Shown here: one piece after another, positions 1-7,431 of the stretch
How the letters are laid out: each line of letters opens with the position of its first letter
How positions within the stretch are numbered: the stretch's first letter is position 1
Source: JAFAXD01 sp035472475
GTDB lineage: Bacteria > Pseudomonadota > Alphaproteobacteria > Rhizobiales > Xanthobacteraceae
NCBI GenBank assembly: GCA_035472475.1
Contig: DATIPA010000255.1
Coordinates: 1 to 20,884, forward strand
Direction of reading: 5' to 3'
Length of the DNA stretch: 20,884 bases
Notes under the pieces: model-generated
Database searches by the model: none
What the model saw: only the letters and a program-made list of their open reading frames with translations
What the model was told of the DNA's origin: nothing
Made by a program: the position numbers and the translations under genes

Positions 1-150
1 GTACCGGACGAACTGCAGAAGATCACGATATTTTCCGCCGGCATCGGAGCACATAGCGGGCATCGCGACAACGCGCTTGCCTTCATTGCCTGCCTCAAGT
101 CAAAGGAAGCCGCGCCCACGTTGCGCGCCAACGGGCTGGAATCCGCCTGA
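1..150 (+). CDS. C-terminal end of a ModA-like periplasmic substrate-binding protein (partial)
   Basis: Frame 1 is open from the first base and ends at TGA 148-150, giving 49 residues. The end of the protein reads like the last part of a molybdate-type (ModA-like) extracellular binding protein: a beta strand (ITIFSAGIG), then a helix with the pattern ALAFIACLKSKEAA, then the terminal LRANGLESA. The last element matches the family's usual 'hyper-conserved Gly-x-Glu-Pro/Ser' tail in general shape. The rest of the gene lies outside the window, so neither the ligand nor the signal peptide can be judged. The MFS gene starts three bases after this stop, so the two are probably co-transcribed. The family call rests on a short tail only. 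Confidence 0.6.
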   Translation, partial: VPDELQKITIFSAGIGAHSGHRDNALAFIACLKSKEAAPTLRANGLESA

Positions 151-153
151 GAC

Positions 154-1347
154 ATGCGAGCACCCGATCCCCACCGCCCGCCGTCCGCGGGTCAGCTTTG
201 GCTATGCCTTGCGTTGCTCTGGCTCGCCGGCAACGGGCTTCGCATCACTATCCTGGCGGTACCGCCGGTAATCCCGCTGCTCTCTGCCGACTTGCACATA
301 TCGGCGACGCAGGTCGGCATCCTGGGCGGCCTCCCCGCGGTGCTATTCGCCTGCGCGGCGATACCGGGCTCGCTGCTGATCGCGCGCTTTGGCGCGTTGT
401 CGACCCTGGTCATCGGCCTGTTGGCGACCGCGCTCGGCTCGGCGCTGCGCGGCGTCGTTCCTGATGTAGCTCTGCTCTACGCGGCGACGGTCGTAACCGC
501 GTTCGGCGTCGCGGTGATGCAGCCTGCCTTGCCACCGCTTGTGCGCGCCTGGCTGCCGCATCGCATCGGTTTTGGCACCGCCGTCTACACGAACGGGCTC
601 CTGGTCGGGGAAATCATTCCCGTGCTGCTCACCGGACTCGTGGTGCTGCCGCTGGTCGGCAACAGTTGGCGCTGGGCGTTCGTGGCGTGGGCGGTTCCGG
701 TCGCCTTGATCGCGGTGGTGATCGCGCTGCTGGCACCGCGCCCCGGCCTCATGGGTTTCGCCTCGGTGCCACGCCTGTGGTGGCCGAACTGGCGTGACCC
801 GTTGATCTGGCGATTGGGGTTGATGCTCGGCAGCGTCAATGCACTCTACTTCGCAACGAACACATTCATTCCCTATTATTTTAACGCGGTGGGGCGTGAC
901 GGCCTGATCGGTCCCGCGCTGGTCGCACTCAATGCCGGTCAGGTACCGGCGTCCTTCGTGCTGCTCGCGGTCGTCGGCGAGTTGGAGCACAAGGTATGGC
1001 CCTACGTGGTGTGTGGGCTCATTAGCATCGCGTGCGTGGCCGGCATCGTTTTCGGCAATGGCGCGGTGGTGATCGGGAGCGCGGCTGTGCTGGGCTTCGC
1101 GGCAGCGGCGGTCCTGATCCTGATGTTGGCGTTGCCGCCGCTGCTGAGCAAACCGGACGACGTCCATCGCACGGCAGCCGCCATGTTTACCATCAGCTAC
1201 AGCCTCGCTGTCATAACGCCGGTTGTGAGCGGGGTGGTCTGGGACCTCAGCGGGGTGCCGGCAACCGCATTTCTCCCAATCGGGTTGATCGTCCTGCTGC
1301 TGATCGGGCTGGCGCCGAAAATCAGCGTCCCGCGCGATGCCGTATAG
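154..1347 (+). CDS. MFS transporter (CynX/NimT-like)
   Basis: This is a 397-residue, very hydrophobic protein with about twelve membrane segments, the normal size for a major facilitator carrier. The loop after the second segment (about residues 71-85, GSLLIARFGALSTLV) is a degenerate form of MFS motif A (G-x-x-x-D/A-R-x-G-R). The general look, a short N-terminus and a first segment ending in NGLRITILAVPP, resembles the cyanate/nitroimidazole (CynX/NimT) branch, but the substrate is unknown. It acts in the inner membrane. ATG 154 follows the stop of the upstream binding-protein gene by three bases and has no clear Shine-Dalgarno sequence, which suggests translational coupling. A thiamine-diphosphate enzyme follows after 99 bases on the same strand, so the carrier could supply that enzyme; this is inference. 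Confidence 0.85.
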   Translation: MRAPDPHRPPSAGQLWLCLALLWLAGNGLRITILAVPPVIPLLSADLHISATQVGILGGLPAVLFACAAIPGSLLIARFGALSTLVIGLLATALGSALRGVVPDVALLYAATVVTAFGVAVMQPALPPLVRAWLPHRIGFGTAVYTNGLLVGEIIPVLLTGLVVLPLVGNSWRWAFVAWAVPVALIAVVIALLAPRPGLMGFASVPRLWWPNWRDPLIWRLGLMLGSVNALYFATNTFIPYYFNAVGRDGLIGPALVALNAGQVPASFVLLAVVGELEHKVWPYVVCGLISIACVAGIVFGNGAVVIGSAAVLGFAAAAVLILMLALPPLLSKPDDVHRTAAAMFTISYSLAVITPVVSGVVWDLSGVPATAFLPIGLIVLLLIGLAPKISVPRDAV

Positions 1348-1446
1348 CGGCAATTCGGTTGCGCGCCTCGACGCTTGCAGCCGGAAAATGCTAGTTGTCG
1401 CCGCCACCTTCACGCAGCGCGGGCACCCCTCGCGCCAACCAAACGA

Positions 1447-3150
1447 GTGACAACAGTGGACAACGGGAAAGCCATTACGGCGGAAGCATTCCTCGCGCGA
1501 CTGGCGGAGCGTGGCGTTGACTACGTATTCGCAAACGCCGGTACCGATTTCGCGCCGATTATCGAGGCGCTGTCACGCAAGAACGGCAAGTACCCGCGCT
1601 TTGTCACGGTGCCGCATGAAAATCTCGCGATGGCGATGGCCAACGGCTACTACCGCATGGCTGGCAAGCCGGCGGCCGTGATGGTGCATGTCACCGTCGG
1701 CACCGCCAACACGATCTGCGGCCTGATGAACATGGCGCGCGACAACGTGCCGGTAATGCTGTGCGCCGGCCGCACGCCGATCACCGAGACCGGCCACCAG
1801 GCCTCGCGCAACGGTGCGATTCATTGGGGCCAGGAAGCCTTCGATCAGGGCGGCATGGTGCGCGAGTTCGTGAAATGGGATTACGAGCTGCGCGCCGGCC
1901 AGCCGGCGGGTGCGCTGGTTGACCGCGCACTCGATATCGCGATGTCGGAGCCGCGCGGACCGGTCTACATGTGTCTGCCGCGCGAAGTGCTGGCGAGCGA
2001 AGCGATAGCGATGCGGCGCGACAACGTCCGCCCGCTCGGCGTTGAGCCGGCGGAACCTGCGCGCAAGGTAATCGACGAGGCTGCCCGCATTCTCGCCAAG
2101 GCCGAGTATCCGCTCATCGTGACGGCGGCGCTCGGCCGCTCGGTGGAGGCGTTTGACGCGCTCGCGGTGCTCGCCAAGGATTTTGCTTTCCCGGTGGTGC
2201 AGCCGTTTGCCACCGACCTCAGCCTTGCGACCGATCATCCGATGTTCTGCGGCTTCGAGCTCGGGCCACACCTCGCGCAGGCCGACGCGGTGCTGGTGAT
2301 CAACGCCGGCGTGCCATGGATGCCGCGCATGGCGAAACCGAAGGCCTCGACCAAGGTCATCCACATGGCGGTCGACCCGTTGGTGAGCCGGCATCCATTC
2401 CGCGAATACGAGGCCGATCTGCTGGTTGCCGGCGATCCAGCCGCGGGCCTCGCGATGCTGCGCGAGAGCCTCGGCGAGGTCATCAAGGACAAGAAGGCTA
2501 TTGATGCGCGCCGCAAGACCGTCGCCACGGCGAGGTCCGACCTGATGGAGAAGCGTGACAAAATGGCGGCGTCCGTCAAAGACCAGACCCCGATCCATCC
2601 GGCCTGGCTCGGACACTGCCTCAATCAGTTCAAGGCCAAGGACGCGGTCGTCATCAACGAGCTCGGCGTGCCGCCCAGTCGCCTCGATCTGACCGCGCCG
2701 CTGAGCTTCATCGGCAGCGGGCTTGCAGGCGGGCTCGGCGCCGGGCTCGGCACCGCACTCGGCGCCAAGCTCGCTGCTCCCGAGCGCGAAGTGATCGGCT
2801 GCGTCGGCGATGGTTCCTACATGTTCGGCAATCCGGTACCGGCGCACTTCGTTGCCCACGCTGAAAACCTTCCGACCCTGACGGTCGTCGCCAACAATCA
2901 TTCGTGGCTCGCCGTGCGGCAGTCGACGCTGGCGGTCTATCCGGACGGCGCCGCCGCCAAGGCGAACGTGATGCCGATTCAAGACCTCAACCCGTCGCCG
3001 GCGTTCGAGAAGGTGATCGAATCCTGTGGCGGCGTCGGCGAAAAGGTCGAGGCGCCGGAGGATCTGACGCCCGCGCTCAAGCGCAGCTTCGAGGCGTTGC
3101 GCTCCGGTACGCCGGCGCTGTTGAACGTGTCGGTGCAGCCGATCCGCTAG
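1447..3150 (+). CDS. Thiamine-diphosphate-dependent enzyme, acetolactate synthase/benzoylformate decarboxylase family
   Basis: This 567-residue protein has the three-domain layout of the 2-oxoacid decarboxylase/acetolactate synthase family. The N-terminal ThDP-pyrimidine domain carries the activating glutamate in PHEN (Glu58). The C-terminal domain carries the ThDP-Mg motif GDG at 454-456, followed about 27 residues later by NN at 483-484. Family members act on 2-oxoacids in the cytosol; the substrate cannot be read from sequence, and I see no regulatory subunit next door. I chose GTG 1447 (reading MTTVDNGKAIT...) over the longer TTG 1375 frame because the extra 24 residues are Arg/Ala-rich and unlike the family. 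GTG 1456 is also possible. The gene ends in a CTAG tetranucleotide shared with the stop of the convergent cyclase gene. Alternative identities are phenylpyruvate or oxalyl-CoA-like decarboxylases. Confidence 0.85.
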   Translation: MTTVDNGKAITAEAFLARLAERGVDYVFANAGTDFAPIIEALSRKNGKYPRFVTVPHENLAMAMANGYYRMAGKPAAVMVHVTVGTANTICGLMNMARDNVPVMLCAGRTPITETGHQASRNGAIHWGQEAFDQGGMVREFVKWDYELRAGQPAGALVDRALDIAMSEPRGPVYMCLPREVLASEAIAMRRDNVRPLGVEPAEPARKVIDEAARILAKAEYPLIVTAALGRSVEAFDALAVLAKDFAFPVVQPFATDLSLATDHPMFCGFELGPHLAQADAVLVINAGVPWMPRMAKPKASTKVIHMAVDPLVSRHPFREYEADLLVAGDPAAGLAMLRESLGEVIKDKKAIDARRKTVATARSDLMEKRDKMAASVKDQTPIHPAWLGHCLNQFKAKDAVVINELGVPPSRLDLTAPLSFIGSGLAGGLGAGLGTALGAKLAAPEREVIGCVGDGSYMFGNPVPAHFVAHAENLPTLTVVANNHSWLAVRQSTLAVYPDGAAAKANVMPIQDLNPSPAFEKVIESCGGVGEKVEAPEDLTPALKRSFEALRSGTPALLNVSVQPIR

Positions 3151-4439
3151 CTTTCATTGCTAGTCGCGGGGCTGAAGATCGCCAGCGGCGTCGCCAGGCC
3201 GCGCAGCGCATGCTCGCCGAGGTCATCGAGCGGCGCGCTGAGCCGGCGTGCGACCGGCTCGGTAATCAGGATTGGCCGGCCAAGCGTCTTGGTGAGCGTC
3301 TCGACGCGGCTCGCCGTGTTCACCGCGGTCCCGATGACGGTGAAGTCCAGGCGCTCGGGCGCCCCGACATTGCCGAAGAACACCTCGCCCTCGTGCAGCG
3401 CGATGCCGGTGCGCAGCGGCCGCCATCCTTCGATGCGCGCGAGGTCCGATGGCATCACCTGATTAAGGTCATCGACCGCGCGAAGCGCGCGTTGCGCGGC
3501 CGTCAGCGCTGCTTTGGCCGCCGCCTGCTCGCTCTTAAAGCTTGTGTAAGGAAACACGGCGAGCAGACCATCGCCGATGAACTTGAGCACTTCTCCGCCT
3601 TCTGCCATGACGGCGCCGGCAAGCCGCTCGAAGTACGCATTGATGAGCGCGACGATGTCGCTGCCCGCCAGCCGGTCGCTCAGATCGGTAAAGCCGCGCA
3701 GGTCGGATGCCCAAATGATCGCGCGGATGGCTTCACCGGCGCCGCGTTTGATGGAGCCGCGCAGGACTTGCTGGCCTGCCGCTTCGCCCAGATAGGTGTC
3801 GAGCACATTGCTGGCGATACGCGAAACGATATGACGCTCGACGTGCAGCGCAAAGAGACCCAGGATGCGGCTCAGGCTTGCCCGATCGGCCTCGGTGAAT
3901 CCACCCACCCGCTTGGTCGCGATCGAGGCGGCGTTGTGATAGGCCCCGCCCGCCCGCAGCGGCATCACGACGTATTCGGTGATGCCGCGCCGCGCCAGTT
4001 CCGCCATCAGCGGATATTGTTTCACGGTGTCCGGGTCGCTTGTGTCGCCGCGAAAAACCTCGCCGTACTCGATCACGCGAAACAGCGGATTGCGGCGGTA
4101 GGCGTCGGTCTTGAGCGTCGCTTCCGCGACTTTGACTTCATCGCAAAGTCCGTCGGCGCGCTCCCAGTTCCAGGCGAAGCCGAACACCTGCGGATGCAGC
4201 GTGCCGACGTGCAAGCTGGCGCGATCGAGCGGCGCGCCCGCCGCCACCAGACGCCACGCCAGCGCTTCGAACAGTTCCAGCAAATCATCCACCTGCATCG
4301 CGTCGGCGAGCAGCCAGGACTCGATCTCGTCGATCGTGGTGTGCGCCGGCGCGACCGACCGTCCGCGATCGGACCGCCGCAACAGCGTGACCGAGGCCGT
4401 GTAGCTTCGGGGCGCCGGGTCGAGCGGTGGCGTTGGCAT
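3147..4439 (-). CDS. Class III adenylate/guanylate cyclase with N-terminal sensor-like region
   Basis: This 430-residue soluble protein has a C-terminal cyclase homology domain at about residues 238-400. It has the full catalytic set: metal ligands Asp246 (ASDLRGFT) and Asp290 (FIGDG), base-selecting Lys286 with Thr367 (LDFTVIG), and transition-state residues Asn374 and Arg378 (VNTASR). Lys plus Thr is typical of class IIIb adenylate cyclases, so cAMP is the expected product. Residues about 35-205 have no transmembrane segment and look like a GAF-type or related sensory module, a weak call. ATG 4439 is preceded by GAGGA at a reasonable distance. The gene is convergent with the thiamine enzyme, and their stop codons overlap in CTAG 3147-3150. 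The signal it senses is unknown. Confidence 0.88.
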   Translation of the reverse strand: MPTPPLDPAPRSYTASVTLLRRSDRGRSVAPAHTTIDEIESWLLADAMQVDDLLELFEALAWRLVAAGAPLDRASLHVGTLHPQVFGFAWNWERADGLCDEVKVAEATLKTDAYRRNPLFRVIEYGEVFRGDTSDPDTVKQYPLMAELARRGITEYVVMPLRAGGAYHNAASIATKRVGGFTEADRASLSRILGLFALHVERHIVSRIASNVLDTYLGEAAGQQVLRGSIKRGAGEAIRAIIWASDLRGFTDLSDRLAGSDIVALINAYFERLAGAVMAEGGEVLKFIGDGLLAVFPYTSFKSEQAAAKAALTAAQRALRAVDDLNQVMPSDLARIEGWRPLRTGIALHEGEVFFGNVGAPERLDFTVIGTAVNTASRVETLTKTLGRPILITEPVARRLSAPLDDLGEHALRGLATPLAIFSPATSNES

Positions 4440-4527
4440 TCGATCGTATCCTCGGCAATTGCCCGCTCCATGCTAGGACGTGCCGGCCGCTTGTCGATCC
4501 GCCCGCATGGCTAGGTACCGGTGTCCG

Positions 4528-5223
4528 TCACACCGCCGTCACGGCCGCGTGGATCGACTCGCAGTGGCGGACGAGATTGTGGTGCGTGCGCACGAACTCC
4601 CGCAACGGCGTATCGATCGCGTAGAAATAGATATTTGCAATAAAGCCATAAACGCCGGCGTCGGCGCTGCTGGGGTGTGATCCGAACAGAAATCCGTTGT
4701 TGCCGACGAGGTCGGCAAGGACTTGCAAATCGGCGAGGCCGCGCTTGTAGACATCCGCCGGCTCGTAGCGCCCGATGCCCTGGTAGCGGTAACGCTCGAA
4801 ATTGTAGGCCTGCGCGGCGGCAAGCCCTTCGGCGGTCAGACTCGCATGGGTCTTGAGCAGCTCATCGCGAAACAGCGGCCAGAAGCGCGGGTCTTTCCAG
4901 CGCGAAAACGACATGACCCAGTAGAGATCGTCTAGCGTACGCCGGAGCATCAGGTCGATATCGCGCTGGGAGCGCGTGAGCGCGTTGTCGATCGTCAAAT
5001 GATGTTTGCCGATCAGATGGGCGATGATCGTATCGCTGTCGCCGATATGCTGGCCGTCGTCGTCGATGTAGGGAAGCTGGCCGCGCGGCGCCGCCTTGGC
5101 GTCGAAGATGTGTTCATGCGTAAACGGCAGCTTCGTGAGCTTCAAGAAGGCGAAAATCTTCAAGCCATAGGGATTGTTGTCCGCAACGCCGAAGAGCTCC
5201 GGATAGGAATAGAGCGTGAGCAC
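4528..5223 (-). CDS. Glutathione S-transferase family protein, Fax/metaxin-like
   Basis: This 231-residue protein has an N-terminal thioredoxin-like domain (about 1-75) with the cis-proline segment QLPYIDDDG (Pro51) and the acidic-Ser motif DSD at 62-64. An all-helical C-terminal domain (about 90-225) follows. The N-terminal pattern (NNPYGLKIFAFLKLTKLPF) resembles the 'failed axon connections'/Tom37-metaxin branch of GST-like proteins, whose bacterial members have no firmly assigned reaction. The start is GTG 5223, with only a weak ribosome site upstream. It is divergent from tctB with a 160-base spacer. A role as the glutathione-dependent maleylpyruvate isomerase of the nearby gentisate genes is conceivable but not shown by sequence; the zeta-class signature is absent. 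Confidence 0.85.
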   Translation of the reverse strand: MLTLYSYPELFGVADNNPYGLKIFAFLKLTKLPFTHEHIFDAKAAPRGQLPYIDDDGQHIGDSDTIIAHLIGKHHLTIDNALTRSQRDIDLMLRRTLDDLYWVMSFSRWKDPRFWPLFRDELLKTHASLTAEGLAAAQAYNFERYRYQGIGRYEPADVYKRGLADLQVLADLVGNNGFLFGSHPSSADAGVYGFIANIYFYAIDTPLREFVRTHHNLVRHCESIHAAVTAV

Positions 5224-5324
5224 GAACTGTCATCCGCTGATTGATCGCGCCGCGATGATAATCGATTTTTCTAGATTTCGGCTGCGCCTTCATACCACGA
5301 GGCGCGATCGAGTGTGCATTTACA

Positions 5325-5342
5325 GGGCACACACGCGTGCCC
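5325..5342. promoter_or_regulatory. Inverted repeat GGGCAC-N6-GTGCCC upstream of tctB
   Basis: There are perfect 6-base arms, GGGCAC (5325-5330) and GTGCCC (5337-5342), separated by ACACGC. The centre lies about 50 bases upstream of the tctB start, where an activator or repressor could bind. It also lies upstream of the divergent GST gene. It has no T-tract, so it is unlikely to be a terminator. Its function is not known. Confidence 0.35.
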
Positions 5343-5371
5343 GTCGAATAGCCTCCCAGCCGAGGCGCCCC

Positions 5372-5377
5372 TATAAT
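5372..5377 (+). promoter_or_regulatory. Consensus -10 box TATAAT placed for a leaderless tctB transcript
   Basis: A perfect TATAAT ends seven bases before the A of the tctB ATG (5384). Transcription would therefore begin at or next to the start codon. No Shine-Dalgarno sequence precedes the ATG. The -35 region is poor: AGCCTC at 17-base spacing. CCCTATA (5369-5375), the core also found at the LLM and marR/FAH promoters, overlaps this box. Confidence 0.5.
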
Positions 5378-5383
5378 GGCCTC

Positions 5384-5836
5384 ATGCAGCGGGGCATTCG
5401 CCTTCACATCAACAAGGACGTCGTAGCCGGGCTGATGTTCATGGCCTGGGGCGTGGCCGGCTTGTGGCTGGCACGCACGTACCCGGTTGGAACAGCGATG
5501 CGGATGGGACCCGGGTACTTCCCCAATGTGCTCGGCTGGCTGCTGCTGGTCTTTGGGCTCGGCATCGCGGTACGTGGCGCGCTGACCGAGGGCGAGAAGC
5601 TGACAGCTTGGTACTGGCGTCCGCTCGCCATGGTGCTGCTCTCGTTCATCGTGTTCGCCGCGTTGATCGATCGCGCCGGACTCGCGAGCGCAGCCGCCGC
5701 TGCCACGATCGTCGGCGCCTACGGCGGACCCGAGTTTCGCTGGCGCGAAGTCCCGCTGCTTGCGGTCGGCCTCACTGCCGGGGCGATCGCACTGTTCAGC
5801 TACGCACTCGGTCTGCCGATGCAGATCTGGCCCTGA
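5384..5836 (+). CDS. tctB: Tripartite tricarboxylate transporter small membrane subunit TctB
   Basis: This 150-residue protein has about four hydrophobic segments (roughly residues 11-30, 45-65, 80-110 and 122-145). It has the hallmark RMGPGYFPNVLG motif of TctB between segments one and two. TctB and TctA form the inner-membrane part of a secondary carrier that receives an organic acid from a periplasmic TctC protein. The start at ATG 5384 gives the usual TctB N-terminus (short basic stretch, then DVVAGLMFMAWG). The same frame stays open upstream to 5216, but that extension is Arg-rich and unlike the family. tctA begins five bases after the stop. No tctC is present in the window. Confidence 0.93.
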   Translation: MQRGIRLHINKDVVAGLMFMAWGVAGLWLARTYPVGTAMRMGPGYFPNVLGWLLLVFGLGIAVRGALTEGEKLTAWYWRPLAMVLLSFIVFAALIDRAGLASAAAAATIVGAYGGPEFRWREVPLLAVGLTAGAIALFSYALGLPMQIWP

Positions 5837-5841
5837 TAACG

Positions 5842-7344
5842 ATGGACCTGTTGCATAACCTGATCCTCGGCTTCCAGGTCGCTCTCACCCCGTTCAACAT
5901 CCTGTTCTGCCTGATCGGCGCGCTGATCGGGACCTTGGTCGGCGTGCTCCCGGGTATCGGTCCGGTCGCAACGCTCGCGATCCTGCTGCCGACCACGTTC
6001 TACCTGCCGCCGGTCGCCGCCCTGATTATGTTGTCCGGCATCTACTACGGTGCCCAGTACGGCGGCTCGACCACCGCGATCCTGGTCAATCTTCCGGGCG
6101 AATCGTCCTCGCTCGTCACCTGCCTCGACGGCTATGCGATGGCGCAGCGCGGGCGCGCCGGCGCCGCCTTGGCGGTCGCCGCGCTGGGGTCGTTCTTCGC
6201 CGGCACCGTGGCAACGTTGTTCATCGCGATCGCGAGCCCGCCGCTCTCCCAAGTGGCGCTGCAATTCGGGCCGGCCGAATATTTCTCACTCATGGTGCTC
6301 GGCCTGATCGGCGCTGTGGTGCTTGCTTCGGGCTCGCTTACCAAAGCGGTCACCATGGTGTTCCTCGGGCTGCTGCTCGGGCTCGTCGGCACCGATACCA
6401 ACTCGGGGACACAACGCTTCACGTTCGGCATGCCGGTGCTCTCCGACGGCATCGGATTCGTGCCGATCGCCATGGGATTGCTCGGCATCACCGAGATCAT
6501 CACCAACCTGGAACAGCAGCGCCACACGCCCGTGGTCATGATGAAGATCGGGCGATTGATGCCGACGCGCGAGGAATTCCGTCGCGCCTGGCCAGCGGTG
6601 CTGCGCGGCACCGGCATAGGCTCGCTGCTCGGCGTGCTGCCGGGCGGCGGCGCGCTGCTCGCTTCCTTCGCGGCCTATGCGTTCGAGAAGAAGGTCGCGC
6701 GCGATCCCGCGCGCTTCGGCAGCGGTGCAATCGAAGGCGTGGCCGCGCCGGAGTCAGCCAACAATGCCGGGGCGCAAACCTCGTTCATTCCCCTCCTCAC
6801 GCTCGGCATTCCCTCCAATCCCACGATGGCGGTGATGGTCGGCGCCATGACCATCCAAGGCATCGCGCCCGGGCCGCGCGTCATGGTCACTCAGCCGGAG
6901 CTGTTCTGGGGAATCATTGCCAGCATGTGGGTCGGCAACCTGGCGCTGGTGATCATCAACTTGCCGCTGATCGGCATCTGGGTGCGGCTGCTCACCGTGC
7001 CGTACCGGCTGTTGTTCCCGGCGATCCTGCTGCTGTGCTGCATCGGGGTCTACAGCCTGAACAGCTCGCCGACCGAAGTCGGTCTCACCGCCCTGTTCGG
7101 GTTTTTCGGCTACGTGTTCTACAAACTCGGCTGCGAGCCGGCGCCGTTCGCCCTCGGCTTCATCCTGGGGCCCCTGATGGAAGAAAACCTGCGGCGCGCG
7201 CTGCTGCTGGCGCGCGGCGATCCGATGACGTTCGTGTCCTCGCCGATCAGCCTCGCGCTGCTGATCGCTGCGGCGGCACTGCTCGCGCTCGTGGTCGTGC
7301 CGGCATTCAAGCGCACCCGCGCAGAGGCGTTTCGCGAGGGCTAG
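5842..7344 (+). CDS. tctA: Tripartite tricarboxylate transporter large permease TctA
   Basis: This 500-residue polytopic membrane protein has the TctA signatures. These include the glycine-rich GVLPGIGPVATLAILLP near residue 35, GGSTTAILVNLPGESSS near residue 75, and the second repeat copies GVLPGGGALLASFAAYAFEKK and EGVAAPESANNAG in the second half. The paired motifs reflect the family's internal duplication. ATG 5842 lies five bases after the tctB stop and has no Shine-Dalgarno sequence of its own, so it is probably translated by coupling. Known members carry citrate, tartrate, terephthalate or other carboxylates. Position beside a gentisate-type dioxygenase suggests an aromatic or dicarboxylic acid here, by inference. 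A solute receptor (TctC) must come from elsewhere in the genome. Confidence 0.95.
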   Translation: MDLLHNLILGFQVALTPFNILFCLIGALIGTLVGVLPGIGPVATLAILLPTTFYLPPVAALIMLSGIYYGAQYGGSTTAILVNLPGESSSLVTCLDGYAMAQRGRAGAALAVAALGSFFAGTVATLFIAIASPPLSQVALQFGPAEYFSLMVLGLIGAVVLASGSLTKAVTMVFLGLLLGLVGTDTNSGTQRFTFGMPVLSDGIGFVPIAMGLLGITEIITNLEQQRHTPVVMMKIGRLMPTREEFRRAWPAVLRGTGIGSLLGVLPGGGALLASFAAYAFEKKVARDPARFGSGAIEGVAAPESANNAGAQTSFIPLLTLGIPSNPTMAVMVGAMTIQGIAPGPRVMVTQPELFWGIIASMWVGNLALVIINLPLIGIWVRLLTVPYRLLFPAILLLCCIGVYSLNSSPTEVGLTALFGFFGYVFYKLGCEPAPFALGFILGPLMEENLRRALLLARGDPMTFVSSPISLALLIAAAALLALVVVPAFKRTRAEAFREG

Positions 7345-7431
7345 TCCCGAAGCGCGCGGGCTATGCGCGGTAACGGCTTGCGCCCTCGGGGAGGCAGTCG
7401 CACAATCGCACAACATCCGGGAGAACGCCCC

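Noticed and set aside
343..1413. 356-codon minus-strand frame antisense to the MFS gene
   Set aside because: Gln/Arg/His-rich shadow of a membrane protein gene, with no motif.
1375..1446. TTG 1375 as start of the thiamine enzyme
   Set aside because: Adds 24 residues unlike the family; GTG 1447 gives the usual N-terminus.
1573..2982. 469-codon minus-strand frame antisense to the thiamine enzyme
   Set aside because: His/Arg-rich low-information protein; the plus strand encodes an intact ThDP enzyme.
2904..4514. 536-codon plus-strand frame antisense to the cyclase
   Set aside because: Arg/Ala/Asp-rich composition with no family pattern; the minus strand holds a complete cyclase with all catalytic residues. 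GC-rich DNA with strong third-position bias leaves long open antisense frames.
5216..5383. N-terminal extension of tctB to 5216
   Set aside because: It runs through the promoter and an inverted repeat and encodes an Arg-rich stretch before the normal TctB start.
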